From: Helichrysum umbraculigerum
Lineage: Eukaryota; Streptophyta; Magnoliopsida; Asterales; Asteraceae
Direction: 5' to 3'
Assembly (NCBI GenBank): GCA_949592205.1
Contig: CATIUR010000011.1
Coordinates: 2,542,001 to 2,606,000 of the forward strand
DNA: 64,000 nt
How positions within the stretch are numbered: the stretch's first letter is position 1; every line of letters begins with the position of its first letter. Shown one piece after another: positions 24,131 through 36,173 of the stretch. The position numbers were made by a program, and so were the translations under genes. The notes under the pieces were generated by a model. The model was not told where the DNA came from, searched no databases, and was given only the letters and a program-made list of their open reading frames with translations.

Positions 24131-24144
24131 TGGCTCTGATACCA
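24131..24144 (-). other. primer binding site of the gag-only element
   Basis: The minus strand reads TGGTATCAGAGCCA, complementary to initiator Met-tRNA, three bases inside the 5' LTR boundary at 24148. This fixes the orientation of the element. Confidence 0.92.
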
Positions 24145-25296
24145 ATCTGTCGCACCCCCATAACACGTGGCAGCGGAAACATGAGGTGTCACGGGGGCGC
24201 CGACCAAATCAAATATCACAACACAAAGATTAAAGCAAACGACCTCTATATGAGACGTTTGAAAATATTACATTACCATAATTCAAATGTTTACAAAATA
24301 TCCGGAGTTCGCATAAACCGTTAGAGATTTCTAATACATAAATGTTGATAGAAAATATCGTAATGCAATCTAATCTCTTGTTGTTTGTGAAAACATGCGA
24401 CTCGAGCTAATGCTTTCCAAAAGCATCCTACTGCCTTGTTTCCTGTGGGAAGTCCTACAGCGTCTGTGAACCTGAGAATACATGCTAAAAGGTCAACATA
24501 AAGTTGGTGAGTTCATAGGTTTACGCAGTTAAAATCATAGTATGAACCACAAGATTTCATAGTTATCAAAGTAGCACGAATGCCAAAGTAAATCGTAGTA
24601 TACTATTGCTATGAGCTCTTAGTCCGAAGCTTAACCGTAGTTGTTTACCCCCAGTGAGTGTGTAACCAGTACACTCGGCTGTACGAAATATTATGCATCC
24701 GTATAGTGGTTAGAGCGACTAACCCGGATGGCGGATTGTCAGGTCCCGATAGATCTATCCATAATGTTCGCGCTTAGTATTAACGTACTATGATATTTGT
24801 TAGGGGCCATCGTAGTTTGGTTTAGTTACTCATGCAATCAGTATAAGAGTTTTTGTTACTTGCGTTCATATGTAAAACAGTTGATAAAACAGAGCATGTA
24901 TTCTCACCCCAAAGTAAAAGCAGTAAAAAGTGGGGCTATGAAACTCACCTGAGTTTAGCAACAGCTAACAAATAATCAAATAAGCAAGCAATGAGTGTCC
25001 CAAAGTGCAACCTTCTAACGTCCTAAACGTATAAGGTTGTAAGTAAGTAGATGTCTCAAAAGACCATCTATGTAGGTGGAGGGTTAATGTCCACCTAAAG
25101 CTAGTTCACTCAACTAGTATGTTCAAAGTAAGTTGTTTATTAAAACCGTGTATGATCCGTTGGTGAAAGTTTGTAATAATAATTCGTTTAGACATTATTA
25201 TTAAGTTTGTTTTGTTGTATACTATTCATTAGTACATATCGTGTGTTGCTAACAGATTATTTAGTTCGTAAAAACCTTAAATCGTAGGTAAAAGTT

Positions 25297-25597
25297 GGTC
25301 AACTCGTTGGTCAAAGCTGGTCAAACCTGGTCAAACTTGGTCAAAGCTGGTCAAACTTGGTCAAACCTGGTCAAACTGGTCAAACATGGTCAACCTGGTC
25401 AAACCTGGTCAAACTGGTCAAACCTAGTCAAACTTGGTCAAACCTGGTCAAACCTGGTCAAACCTGGTCAAACTGATCAAACTGGTCAAACTGGTCAAAC
25501 TTGGTCAAACCTGGTCAAACTTGGTCAAACTGGTCAAACCCGGTCAAACCTGGTCAAACCTGGTCAAACCTGGTCAAACCTGGTCAAGGTTGGTCAA
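25297..25597 (-). promoter_or_regulatory. GGTCAA (TTGACC) array in the 5' LTR
   Basis: It has the same structure as 10699-10930 but about 70 bp longer, with more than 20 W-box cores. In the 5' LTR it could act on the element's own transcription if it lies near the promoter. Confidence 0.8.
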
Positions 25598-25599
25598 AC

Positions 25600-26075
25600 T
25601 TAGCATCACTAGCAAAATGTAGCAACACTAGTAATTGTGGCATCACTAGGTTAGTGTCTCTACTTGAGACTTAGGATATTTTCAGAAAATGTAGCATCAC
25701 TAGCATAATGTAGCATCACTAGTAATTGTGGCATCACTAGGTTAGTGTCTCTACTTGAGACTTAGGATATTTTCAGAAAATGTGGCATCACTAGCAAAAT
25801 GTAGCATCACTAGCAAAATGTAGCATCACTAGGTTAGTGTCTCTACTTGAGACTTAGGATATTTTCAGAAAATGTGGCATCACTAGCAAAATGTAGCATC
25901 ACTAACAAAATGTAGCATCACTAGGTTAGTGTCTCTACTTGAGACTTAGGATATTTTCAGAAAATGTGGCATCACTAGCAAAATGTAGCATCACTAGCAA
26001 AATGTAGCATCACTAGCAAAATGTAGCATCACTAGGTTAGTGTCTCTACTTGAGACTTAGGATATTTTCAGAAAT
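25600..26075. repeat. 19-bp minisatellite in the 5' LTR
   Basis: It uses the same units as 10932-11406 in a different order and number of higher-order repeats. Confidence 0.9.
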
Positions 26076-27920
26076 TGTTCTAAGTGTCGGTTTCTAATTC
26101 GGGAAACTTTCTAAGTTTAGTCTTTGGTCCAAGTTACTAACTAAGTCATCCAAACCCATTTTTGTTACCACTTTCCAAAAATAGTAAGTTTTGTCGTTTT
26201 TAGAAACCGAGCCGTTTTTGTTGACTTGGTCAAACTTACTCGGTTTGACTCGAAACTTTTACCTAACCCATATATCAGTTTAAAGAGTCCAAATAATTTG
26301 TCGGTTTGTGTCGGAGTCATCCAAAGTGTCGGTTTTTAAAATGTAACTTTAAAGCTTCAAAATCTCACATTTTTCGGTTTTATCGGTTTGGTTCAACATT
26401 TATTTTACACACTTTCTGGTCAAAATCAGTTCTCACAAATATTACTCATGAATCCTCTATGTTTCTAGTGTCTAACATAATTTTTCTAGCCATTACAAGG
26501 GTCATCTAAGTATACAAATAAAATCCACAAAAGTTCATATCTTAGTTTCTGATTTTACACAGGTCAGTCCTACAAATCGATTCGTAGGGAAAATCGTGTA
26601 AATTTCTGGAAAAAGTGTAAAACAAAAAAGTTGTAGATATTTTCAATACGCAAATTTTTAAAAAAATGAATCTTCTAACTCTCAGTATTCGATTTTATAC
26701 GGATTTTTCTTTGAGTCTGACTTTTCTGGGCAGATTTGTGCTTGTTCTTGAATAAAGTATAAAAACGTATTTTAACAAAAGTTTTGGACATATTAGTGAT
26801 AGATGAACATAATAACATCTAAATAAACATAAATGAGAGTAGAGATGTGTCCTCACAATGGTGGTTTGAAGAAAGAAGGCTAAGATGATGATGAGGAACT
26901 TGTGAGCTTGAATCTTCTTGAAGAACTTTGCAAAATGATGGGGGATTAAAGTGGTGGTGCTTGGTGGTGATGTGGTGGTTGTAGGTGGTTTTGGGTGGTG
27001 GTTTAATGACTGATTTTTCAGTCAAAATGAGAGAGAGTGAATGTTGAGAGAAAATGAGTTTGAGTGTTTCAAATGAATGAAAGGTTTGCATGTATGGTTA
27101 GTGGTCTTGGAGGAAGTTTGAAATGATGAGATTTTGCATGTGAATCAAGTGGAGAGGGGAAGGGGTGGCCAGCCCCTAGGGGGTCCCACAGGGGTATTTT
27201 AGTCATTTACTTATTTACCATTTAATTTGTTATGTTTCCCGTTCGATTACCCGATTGTTTCGACGTTTATTTGGACGTTAAACGTTTAATATGCGTGTTT
27301 AATTAACGATTTAAATTTCGATACTTTTGGTTGAAGTATTTATTAAAAATACTTCGAAAACATTTATAATAATGTTCCGTTAATTCTTCGGCCTCGTTTT
27401 GCGTGTTAGTTATACTGTGTTAAATCGCGTAACGTTTTAAATAGACGTTTTTATTGACGAATCCTTATACGATGATTTTAATAATAATTTCATACAAAAT
27501 AACATATTTTAAATTATAAAAAAAAATAAAAAATAATTCAACTTTCGTTCGATTGTCGGGCGCGTTCCGCGCGTTTCGGTTGCGTTTGAGACGTTTTAGC
27601 CAAAACGCCTAAGTTTTTCGTGTATTAATTTAACCAATTAACAATATATGATAAATAACTTCTAAAAATAGATTCAAGTTATTTATGGAAATATTTTCAC
27701 CAACGTCGTATAATTAGACGGACTCCGTCCGGTTGTTTCGCACAATTTCATCAAATTGCGTAAGAGTAATTACAACTAATTACGTAGGCGTATATTCACA
27801 TAAATATACAAATAGTTACAAGTAATTACAAGTATTTAGCCTAAATCACATCTAAATACACGTAATTAGGGTTTCGGTTAAGTTTAAAAGTTAACCTAAA
27901 TTGTCGGGTGTCACACAACA

Positions 27921-28197
27921 CATCTATTAATTCATACAACAAAATTTTACATAATTAATGCATACAGTACAAGTTACTAATGCATAGTTTTGTTGTATCA
28001 ATCAAAATTGATGTTGTATATATCGGTTCCCATCATAGAGAACCTAGGACCGAACCATATAACCTTGGTTTAGGTGGGGTTTGGTGCAGTTAAGGTTTGG
28101 TCCCCATTTTTTTTTTTTTTTGTCCTACCTGAACACCCTATCATCTTGAGTGTTTGTTAACATATAATCAATATATTTCTTTTTCCTTTGTCAATAT
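27921..28197 (+). repeat. tandem duplication copy 1, segment b
   Basis: It continues segment a after the retrotransposon and matches 53080-53260: GAACC.AGGACCGAACCATAT, GGTTTGGTGCAGTT, a poly-T run, CTGAACACCCTATCAT and TTTGTTAACATATAA. It stops at AATAT, the TSD of the next insertion. Confidence 0.72.
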
Positions 28198-28321
28198 TGT
28201 TAGAAAATAACATCGCAATTGACAATCAAACACATGAGCACGCAGCGGAATATTAAACATGTATACGTATAATTAACAAGGGTTAATAGTTGTGTACATT
28301 TTAGCTAGCTCCAATAAAAAT
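28198..28321 (+). mobile_element. copia-like solo LTR, left piece
   Basis: It begins TGTTAGAAAATAACATCG and carries GAGCACGCAGCGGAAT, both common in plant Ty1/copia LTRs. The other end is at 50793 (CCAACA). AATAT flanks both ends (28193-28197, 50794-50798). The LTR is split by the family X composite, which duplicated AAAAT (28317-28321, 50140-50144). Confidence 0.65.
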
Positions 28322-29650
28322 TGTGACAATCCTCCAATTAGGGTATTTACTTAACCTAATTTCATGCATTACCTAGAGTAATTCCCTGACTAGTGAATTC
28401 AAAACAATTTATGTGTTAAGTTTTGATAAACTTACTATGTGTTATGTGATATATTTGATAGTAGTTATATGTGTATATATATAATTACGTACGAAATAAA
28501 TATATCAAACTCTACGAATAGAACGTAATAACATTGGTGATACAAAATAATTAATAATTCAAAAATTATTAATTACAACTATTATATAATTATATTATTG
28601 ATATAATATAACAAATTATACGTTTTATAATAAACGTATTAATCGCGAATAATAAAGTTCCAAAATGAACTTCGAAAATACTTTTGAGTAATTTTTATAT
28701 TGAAATTATTATATAAAAGTATTATAACGAAAAGAAAACGAAACATTTAGACGATTTTTGTTATGCGTATTACGAACAGAAACAATTTTAAAACGCGCTT
28801 AGAGGTTTCAAATAATAAAAGTATTATTTCGTAAGTTACTGTTTTAATGTGTAGAACATTACCTCAAAATATGATTTCTAAATTTAACTGAAATCTGGCA
28901 CGCGTTTTAACTATACAGTACTTTTACTGTGATTAATTTTAATTATACTTGTAACAAAGTATTTCACATTTCGATTTCAAATTCCTAAATCTGAGATATC
29001 GAGAAACATAACGCGAAATTTTATTATAACTAAAGTATCACAAATTATACCCGTACACGAAATTAACGGGCTAAAAACTACCAATATTACACCAACTAAA
29101 ATATCTGGCGACCATTTTATACTCCCTCCATACCGTGCCTTTGAAATTTTGATCTACAATAATACATCTCACCTACATTTTGATCTTCACAATTTACACA
29201 CACACTTCACTTCATTTTCTTGCTCTCTCTGGTTTTGGTGTGTACTGGAAGCAGAACAAGAGGCAGCAGCAGCATAAGCAACACCAAAAGCACCTTCATC
29301 TTCATCATCTTCAACCTTTCAAACTCACAAAATCAAACACCTAAAACTACAAACAAAATGGTTTCTTGATCACTTATCATCATCATCGTTCGTAATCATC
29401 ATCATCAACTCAGAAATCATCATCTCCACCTTAAAATCATTGTGAGGAAAAATTTCTCCATTTTCTTCATTTTTATAATTTTCTTAAACTATGATGTATG
29501 TTGATGATTGATGTTAAAAACTTGTTAAAACATGTTATATTAGGTTTATATAACATATTATGGGGTTTGATCATGTTAAAAATCGGTTATAAATAAAAAC
29601 CCGTATGTATTTGTTATAACAGAGACGAACCAGAACCTGAAACCCAAGCC

Positions 29651-29835
29651 GAGACCGGCGGCTTCAGGCCTTGACCGGCGGCTAAAACCCAACCCCAACA
29701 CGTCTACTTGATGAAATTCAAATGACGCGATCGTGTCATTTTTACTCTTGGACCATTTTCAGAACTACACGATCGCGTGATTCTTTTATAACCTGGAAGA
29801 GGCCGGCGGCTTCAAGCCGTGGCCGGCGGCTTCCC
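29651..29835. repeat. GC-rich palindromic island in the family X LTR
   Basis: GACCGGCGGCTTCA-like units occur twice on each side of the pair GACGCGATCGTGTCA / ACACGATCGCGTGA. The island is much more GC-rich than its surroundings and similar in style to the hairpins at 30779-31032. Confidence 0.7.
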
Positions 29836-30778
29836 CTTTTTTTTTAAACAGAAAACAGTTTTCGACTTTTATAACGCGGACAAAACTAATAAATGTTATA
29901 CAAACCGAGACTTACTACTTGAATATTATTGCGACAACGAGACTTAGTACTTTATACGGACACGACTTTGAGACAAATTTATATCCACGACATAATTCTA
30001 TACGGACACTTTGAACGCGACAAAACTAATACGATAATAAAACTATATATATATACTAACGGACAACTTATATATATATATATATATTTAACGAGAAGTA
30101 AATGGGACGATTTAATGTAACATCCCCAAATCGGGCCTAGGAGAAAAAAGGTATTTTCTTTAAATTATTTATGCAATTTAAATTATTACCTGAGTTTGAT
30201 TGTAAATTTAATATGTAAGTGAGCCTCAGGAAATATTGTGACTAGTGAAATATTAATTGTTTTAAATAAACTTAGATGACGATAAAATAAAATAATTTTC
30301 TCGCATTAGAAATCCAGGTTCCAGACAATAGATTTAGAAGGGGCATAATTTTTACTGCATATGTCTGGAATAAAAATGTGAAGATCGACCTAACATTTTC
30401 ATTTCTTTCACACTTCAAGAACACACACCCATTTCACACAAAAATCAAAGGAAAAACCCCAAACAATTCATTTTGAAGCTGTGATTTTGATACAACAATC
30501 TGAGTTACAACACCTCCTTCTTGTTATCATCTACCTTGTAAGTACATTCTCCATTTTTATGCATAATTTGGGTTTTTGGTTGGAACTAGGTTAAATGTGG
30601 ATGCATGAGTGAAATTAGGAATTTGATGATGATGATTTGTTGTTATAATATGTTATAGGATGTTAGTTGAGGTTCTTTTTGGGTTAAAAACATATATGGT
30701 ATCCGAATTTAGTAAATTTAGACTTTTGGTACGTGCTGGTGTTCTTGATGATCTGAGTTTTGTTGCTGGAAACGTGAC

Positions 30779-31032
30779 AAACGCGATCCGGCTAGATAGC
30801 CCGGATCGCGTTGCTATGTGTTATTGTGTCTAAATCCTAATTCCTTCTTCGAAACGCGATCCAACTCATACACCCAGATCGCGTTTGAAAGTGTAAAATG
30901 GTTACAGAACATTTTCTTCTTGTGAACGCGATCCTAACCCGGAAACCCGGATCGCGTTCGTATGTTTATTTTGGTAGCAGAATAATTTCTTAAGAGGAAC
31001 GCGATCCCAACCTCCATTGTCCGGATCGCGTT
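30779..31032. repeat. four hairpin modules with AACGCGATCC arms
   Basis: Modules at about 30779-30812, 30853-30886, 30923-30959 and 30997-31032 each have 10-12-bp inverted arms and 9-16-nt loops, at 70-74-bp spacing. The loops and linkers vary while the arms stay paired. They lie within the putative first intron of the LTR leader. Confidence 0.88.
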
Positions 31033-31197
31033 TGCATTTGTAATTTTGACGAATTTGATGTTTTGTGAAATTGTTAGAATTCAATACTTATATCATTATC
31101 CATTGATGATTCTTGATTATTGATGTAAGTATTTAAATATAGATATAATTTGAATTATGAAACAAGTTATTAACTTGTGTTTTGATTGTGTTTACAG

Positions 31198-31253
31198 AGG
31201 CACCGAAGACTCAATAAAATAAGATCTTTGAGTTGGAGACGGAAACAAGACAG
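31198..31253 (+). other. putative 56-nt leader micro-exon in the solo LTR
   Basis: It is bordered by GTGTTTACAG on the left and CAG/GTGAGTGG on the right. It is equivalent to 15434-15488 and 41276-41329. Confidence 0.45.
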
Positions 31254-34068
31254 GTGAGTGGACTGGTTCTCACAATTTAATCTTGGTGTTAACAGTTAGT
31301 TGCATCAATTTTTAAGTTGCTTGTATTGACTGATTTATCATTTCGATAATGATAGGATTGTTGATTAAAGTTGTGGTTTGATAGATTGATTGTTTGCTAG
31401 TGAATAATTCCATGATGGGTTGGAATGATAGAGGTCAATTTTGGGTTTAGTTGCTATAGGTTAATCCTTATGGGTCGGATGAACATTCGTTGTGAATTAA
31501 TCCATATTGGTTAAAGATAGCAATAAACTATCGGTAAAAATCTCTGTATTGGCCTGCAGTTGATTATTAAGTGTTCTTGGAGTGCCACCGCGGACTGAGG
31601 GTATCTCAAGAACCACCGATCCTCTGTTTGATTGTTTATTTAGATGATTGTTGTGAATTGATTGTTATACTAAGTTAGATTGTTAGACTTAGTTCATTCA
31701 CTTAGCTTTGTGCTAATTCCCCACCTACTCTTGCAGGTTAACTTTTGGGATATGATTAGGCAATGGTGTTGTTTTGAAGAAATGTTTGACAATGGGAACT
31801 CTGATCGTTTTGGATAAATCATGTTTGTTAATATAACACCCAGTTATTGTATTAGCGTTGTAATTTTACTTAATACTCATAAACTTGTAATGTTTTGGTA
31901 TGACTGAATGTCGTATATATAATGTTATATCTATCTTGGTATGAATGGGATTTACGCTTCCGAAATAATAAAAAAAAAAAAAAAAATATATGTCATAAAA
32001 TTTTGGGTGTTATATTTAACTTAGTAAATACCAACTATATAAATGGAAGATTTATATACATAACGATGACTTATATATTTTAATAAATACGAAACTTTTA
32101 CAAGTGTATTTATATAGATATATATATACGATAAACCAAAAACAAGTTATATTTTTACAACAAACGAGTTACGTTTTGAAAACCTAAACGACAACAAGGT
32201 TTTATTCGCGACTATTAACAAACGACTTATACATTGGATATAACAAAGTTATTTGATAACTAAAATATTTATGTTTTTAAAACATAACCGACATCAACGA
32301 CAACTACATTTATGTACGTATATTTACGCGACAATTATAAATATACCTATGTACTTATGAACTTAATCAATGACGACAATTAATATATATATTAGAATAT
32401 ATATATTCAACTAATATGTATATAAATACATACCTAAACTTAACGATTATTCTAACACAAACGTCAACAACCACTAAAATGTTACAAACATTTTAACTTA
32501 ACAAATAATCCGTATACTTATACAAGTATTATTATTTGCGTCTAGGTATTTGATTGACGCTGTGGGATTATTTGCTAGCTGTATATTTTGCTGAAGATTG
32601 CAAAACCGTGAGTTCACAGCCCCTGACTTTTATTGTTTTAAATGCTTTTAAAACCAGGGGTGGAAAACATAGTACAATGTGATAACATGCTATATGCTTT
32701 ATTGTATTGCGCTGCATGCTATTATGTGAACTGATTAACATGATCATTTTCATGCTATTAAACTTGGATTGTTAATATGAAAGGTGTTCATATTATATTG
32801 TTGAACTTGAACTATTTCAATAAAATGTTTTCATATTGATTTAACTCGAACTAATTATATGAAACGTTTTCACAACATTTTGGGAATAAGACAACAGATC
32901 TTGGTACGATCCTAGGTTTACGCGAGGTAGTTGTAGTGCACATAAAGTCCCAGTGCTTGCAACCTATAACCATTAGCTAGGTGACTCTAGCCACTGAGTA
33001 TACAGATAGTACTATCGACTTGACAACCCTCCCAGGATATTACTCGTTGGTCATTCCAACCACATCGACGATAGTCGTAACGAGGAGTGTATACTTAAGA
33101 TGTTACTGAGGCAACAACAAAACAACTAGTCGTGGTTTGGTTATAGTACTAGTGTCGTTACTTTAACTCTAAAGGTTTAGCTCACCTTGGAGGGATTATA
33201 GTCTATATTTCCCACACAACTAAACAACTAAACAACAACTTGGTTTGAGAAGGGTATTCCCTGTGATGACTAATAGGACAGGGGTTCCTCTGTGAGATTA
33301 TATATTAGGAAACGTTTACCTTAATTGGTTGAACTTGGTTTCCCACAAAAACAACTATTCATAGGAAATGTTTACTTAAATGTTAAACCTGTGTTTCCTG
33401 CAATGATTATTATTGGAATGTTTACTTTATTGTTAAACTTGAGTTCCTGTTAACTATCTGTTGGAAAATGTTTGCTTGACTGCTAAACCTGATTTTCCTT
33501 AACTATTGAAATGGATATGTTTACTTATTTGATAAACCTGTATATCCTGCGACTACTTTTTAGGAAATGTTTATGATTAAACTTGTGTTTCCTACACATC
33601 TATTATTGTAGTAAGAATGATATTCTTACTAATTAGAGGAAATGTTTTCTTTAATTAGAATACTTGTGTTTCCTACTTACATATAAACATTATGTTTGTG
33701 GACATGAATGATTTATACAAAACTTGATTTATTATATTCACACTAAACCTATGAATTTACTCAACATTCAATGTTGACAGTTTACTATGTTTTTCAGGGA
33801 ATTAGGACTCAGGTACTCCTGCATGCATAAAGGACGTAGGCAACCTGACTATTTATGATGCCACTTTTGGGACACATGGATTTCCTTTGTATTATCAATT
33901 TCATTGGTTATACTTATGAAATCCCTCTTTTATAAATATGTATTTTCAAATACTTAAGTTGTCTTTGACAACCCTAACTTATGTACGACTTTATAAGTCG
34001 TATCTTTTGTAATAACTGTAAACTTATGGCATCTTAAATAAATATGTATGTTCTGTATGATCATATGC

Positions 34069-34155
34069 TCTGATACCAAGTTCTGTCACACCCCCAAATC
34101 GGTAATCGTGTTTATTAATAGTTTAGCGGAAGCTTTTAGTTAATTAGCGAAAGCA
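34069..34155 (-). other. inverted family X LTR terminus with PBS
   Basis: The minus strand reads the last 70 bp of the family X LTR, ending GGGGGTGTGACA, then GAAC and TTGGTATCAGAGC, an iMet PBS. In the other two copies (8436, 50139) this terminal segment has the opposite orientation relative to the sequence before it. It is therefore an inversion or a join to a minus-strand relative. On its right it is fused to the integrase fragment. Confidence 0.65.
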
Positions 34156-34991
34156 TTGGACAAGTTCGGATCCGGATAGTTGTCTGTCATCCAACTCTGC
34201 CCAACAGAGTGGGGATCGGCACTTGCGTCCATACAACGCTTCAAACGGTGCCATCTGTATACTGGTGTGATAACTATTGTTGTAGGAGAATTCAGCTAAT
34301 GGAAGATGAGTATCCCAATTTCCTCCAAAGTCAATCACACATGCTCGTAGCAAATCTTCGAGCGTTTGAATCGTTCGTTCACTCTGGCCATCGGTTTGTG
34401 GATGATAGGCCGTACTCATATCGAGTCGAGTACCTAGGGCCTGTTGTAGTGTTTGCCAGAAACGAGATGTGAATCTGCTATCTCTATCAGATATAATCGA
34501 CAATGGCACACCGTGCCGAGAAACGACTTCTTTGATATAGATCTTTGCCAGTTTCTCAAGCTTGTCAGTCTCTTTGAAAGCAATGAAGTGGGCTGATTTC
34601 GTCAGTCTATCGACAATCACCCATATTGAATCAACCCCGGTTGATGTCTTTGGTAGCTTTGTGATGAAATCCATCGTTATGTGTTCCCATTTCCATTGTG
34701 GCATCACTGGTTGTTGCAAAAGTCCGGAAGGTTTTTGATACTCAACCTTGACCTTCGAACAAGTTAGACACTTGCTGACATAAGTAGCGATGTCTCTCTT
34801 CATATTAGGCCACCAATAGAAACCTTTCACATCTTGGTACATCTTGTCTGCACCAGGATGAATCGAGTAGTTGGACTTGTGAGCTTCATCCAGAATCAGC
34901 TTACGGAGTTCATCGTCGCACGGTACCCAAATTCTGTTCATGAAGTATAAAACTCCATTCTCTTTTGTTTCAAGCTGTTTCTCCATTCCTC
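34156..34991 (-). pseudogene. Ty3/gypsy integrase fragment
   Basis: Part of pol; integrase inserts retrotransposon DNA into the host genome. Counting from the Met at 35025, the HHCC zinc site is H49, H56, C86, C89. The catalytic core has D119 (TMDFITKLP), D180 (IISDRDSRF) and E216 (QTDGQSERT), with the typical 35-residue gap between the last two. The conserved MAPFEALYGRKCRSP end is present. It then breaks after SELVQ, where codons run into the inverted LTR end and stop. The first 11 or so residues of the open frame come from LARD2 sequence, not pol. Upstream RT and RNase H are missing. Confidence 0.9.
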
Positions 34992-35146
34992 TCCGGACGG
35001 ATTCCCACGAATACGGCGGATTCATTGGGCGGATTCCTTAAAAATGGTTCTGTCTCGTGAAGTTGGCGGGAATACGGCGGATTCCCCGGAATCCGGGCGG
35101 ATTCCCATGAATACGGACGTATTCCCTTGAATACGAACGTATTCCC
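34992..35146. repeat. CCGGATTCC / ACGTATTCC palindrome array, copy A
   Basis: Inverted pairs such as GAATCCGGACGGATTC-type (incomplete here at the left), GGAATCCGGGCGGATTCC and GAATACGGACGTATTC occur in tandem. The full array is at 43533-43690. Confidence 0.8.
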
Positions 35147-36173
35147 TTGTTTTGAGACTTTTCTTGTGTTATGTGTTATATTAAGTGAGTTTAATATGAA
35201 AATTTGTAAATTTCGACGTTCGACGTAATGTTAGACGTAGAATTTCCGCTAGAAAATTTCGGTGTCCGATTAAGATGAAATTTACATGTCCACTCAAAAA
35301 CGGGTCAACGGTCAAAGCTCATCGCTTTGCCATGAGCCCTGTCAGTTTTCGGCACTTCGGGGTCGTTTGGGGCTCGAAAATCACGTTTTGTTGTTTTTCG
35401 GACATTATTTCGGACTTTTAGCTTATGATTTGTATTGGGCTTTTGTTTCTTTGAGCCCAGAGATCATTCCTGTGACTATATGCAATATTAAAAGTTGTTT
35501 TAAGAGGTCTATATGGTTCTTTGTGTAGGAGTTGTTTGTAGGCAGTTTATTTAACTGCATAGCATACCAGTAAGGGTATTGTTGATTGTTGCTTGTTAGG
35601 GTAAATAGATATTGATTATGTGAATCATGTTATATGAATAATTTGAAATACAATGAAGTATTTGAATCATGAAAATATGAGATATGTTTGAAATAATTGT
35701 TTTAAGAGTTGAGAAAATAATTATATGAACTTACTCTTGTTTGATAACTGAACATGGAAAGTTTATTGTTAATCAATTTAGGAATTATATATTGATGAAT
35801 ATAGGCGGAATATGACATGACATTTTAATAAGGCACTTAGTGCTAAATGTTATATATAGTATTATATGTAATAACTAAGGTATTAAGTGATTGATATTGA
35901 ATCCAGTGATAAAGGTGTTAAATTGACTTAGTTATGTTAAACTCTACACCTGTGTTAATGTAATAATAAGAATTTTATTGAACAATTGGATTATTATGTC
36001 TACTTAATTATGTGAGTAGTTTCACACTCAAAGTAATAAAAAAAAAAAAAAATAGTAGCAAATAAATATTTGATTGTATACCTGTTGTTAAGGTGTTGTA
36101 TATGTGTGTTAGCTTGGATATCACATTTGTGAAATATGTAATAGTAAAAGTTAATCACTTTGAAGATGGATGG

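Larger units (their letters stand above)
9550..27915 (-). mobile_element. gag-only Ty3/gypsy element (TR-GAG-like), split by a nested element
   Basis: The element runs from TGTCGCACCCCC to GGGTGTCACA and is flanked by CAACA at 9545-9549 and 27916-27920. The minus orientation follows from the PBS next to the right LTR (24131-24144), gag on the minus strand and a PPT next to the left LTR (13248-13262). Without the nested element the internal region is only about 2.8 kb and encodes Gag but no protease, reverse transcriptase, RNase H or integrase. It therefore needs a helper, as described for TR-GAG elements. LTRs of about 3.7 kb are long for such a short interior. Confidence 0.88.
24148..27915 (-). 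repeat. right (5') LTR of the gag-only element
   Basis: It is 3768 bp and pairs with 9550-13247. Most of the 70-bp length difference falls in the GGTCAA array. It ends GGGTGTCACA, followed by the TSD CAACA. Confidence 0.9.
30116..32014 (+). mobile_element. solo LTR, 1.9 kb, TSD TTTAA
   Basis: It begins TGTAACATCCCC and ends GGGTGTTATA, with TTTAA at 30111-30115 and 32015-32019. It belongs to the LARD1/LARD2 LTR group: it shares GTATCTCAAGAACCACCG, a TACGCTTCCGAAAT-like box and splice-like sites (donor 30538, micro-exon 31198-31253). It was inserted into the left family X LTR. Confidence 0.92.
28322..34068 (+). repeat. left family X LTR, interrupted by a solo LTR and broken at its 3' end
   Basis: It follows 4699-8300 in order: AGTAATTCCCTGA, the ACACACTTC leader, the AAAACCAGGGGTG box and the AACCATTAGCTAGGTGACTC box. 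It then breaks at GATCATAT, where the normal terminus is replaced by an inverted one. The stretch 29651-29835 has no clear counterpart in the solo copy. Confidence 0.78.

Noticed and set aside
34209..34472. 87-residue plus-strand frame over the integrase
   Set aside because: It is an antisense shadow; all integrase signatures are on the minus strand.
35286..35528. 80-residue frame present identically at 43831-44073, with a shorter relative at 18134-18355
   Set aside because: The two identical copies are recent duplicates, so identity is not evidence of selection. The LARD1 relative shares short phrases (LRPEN..LLFFG.YFGLLAY-like), but frame and length drift. It is noted as a possible old coding remnant but is too weak to call a gene.
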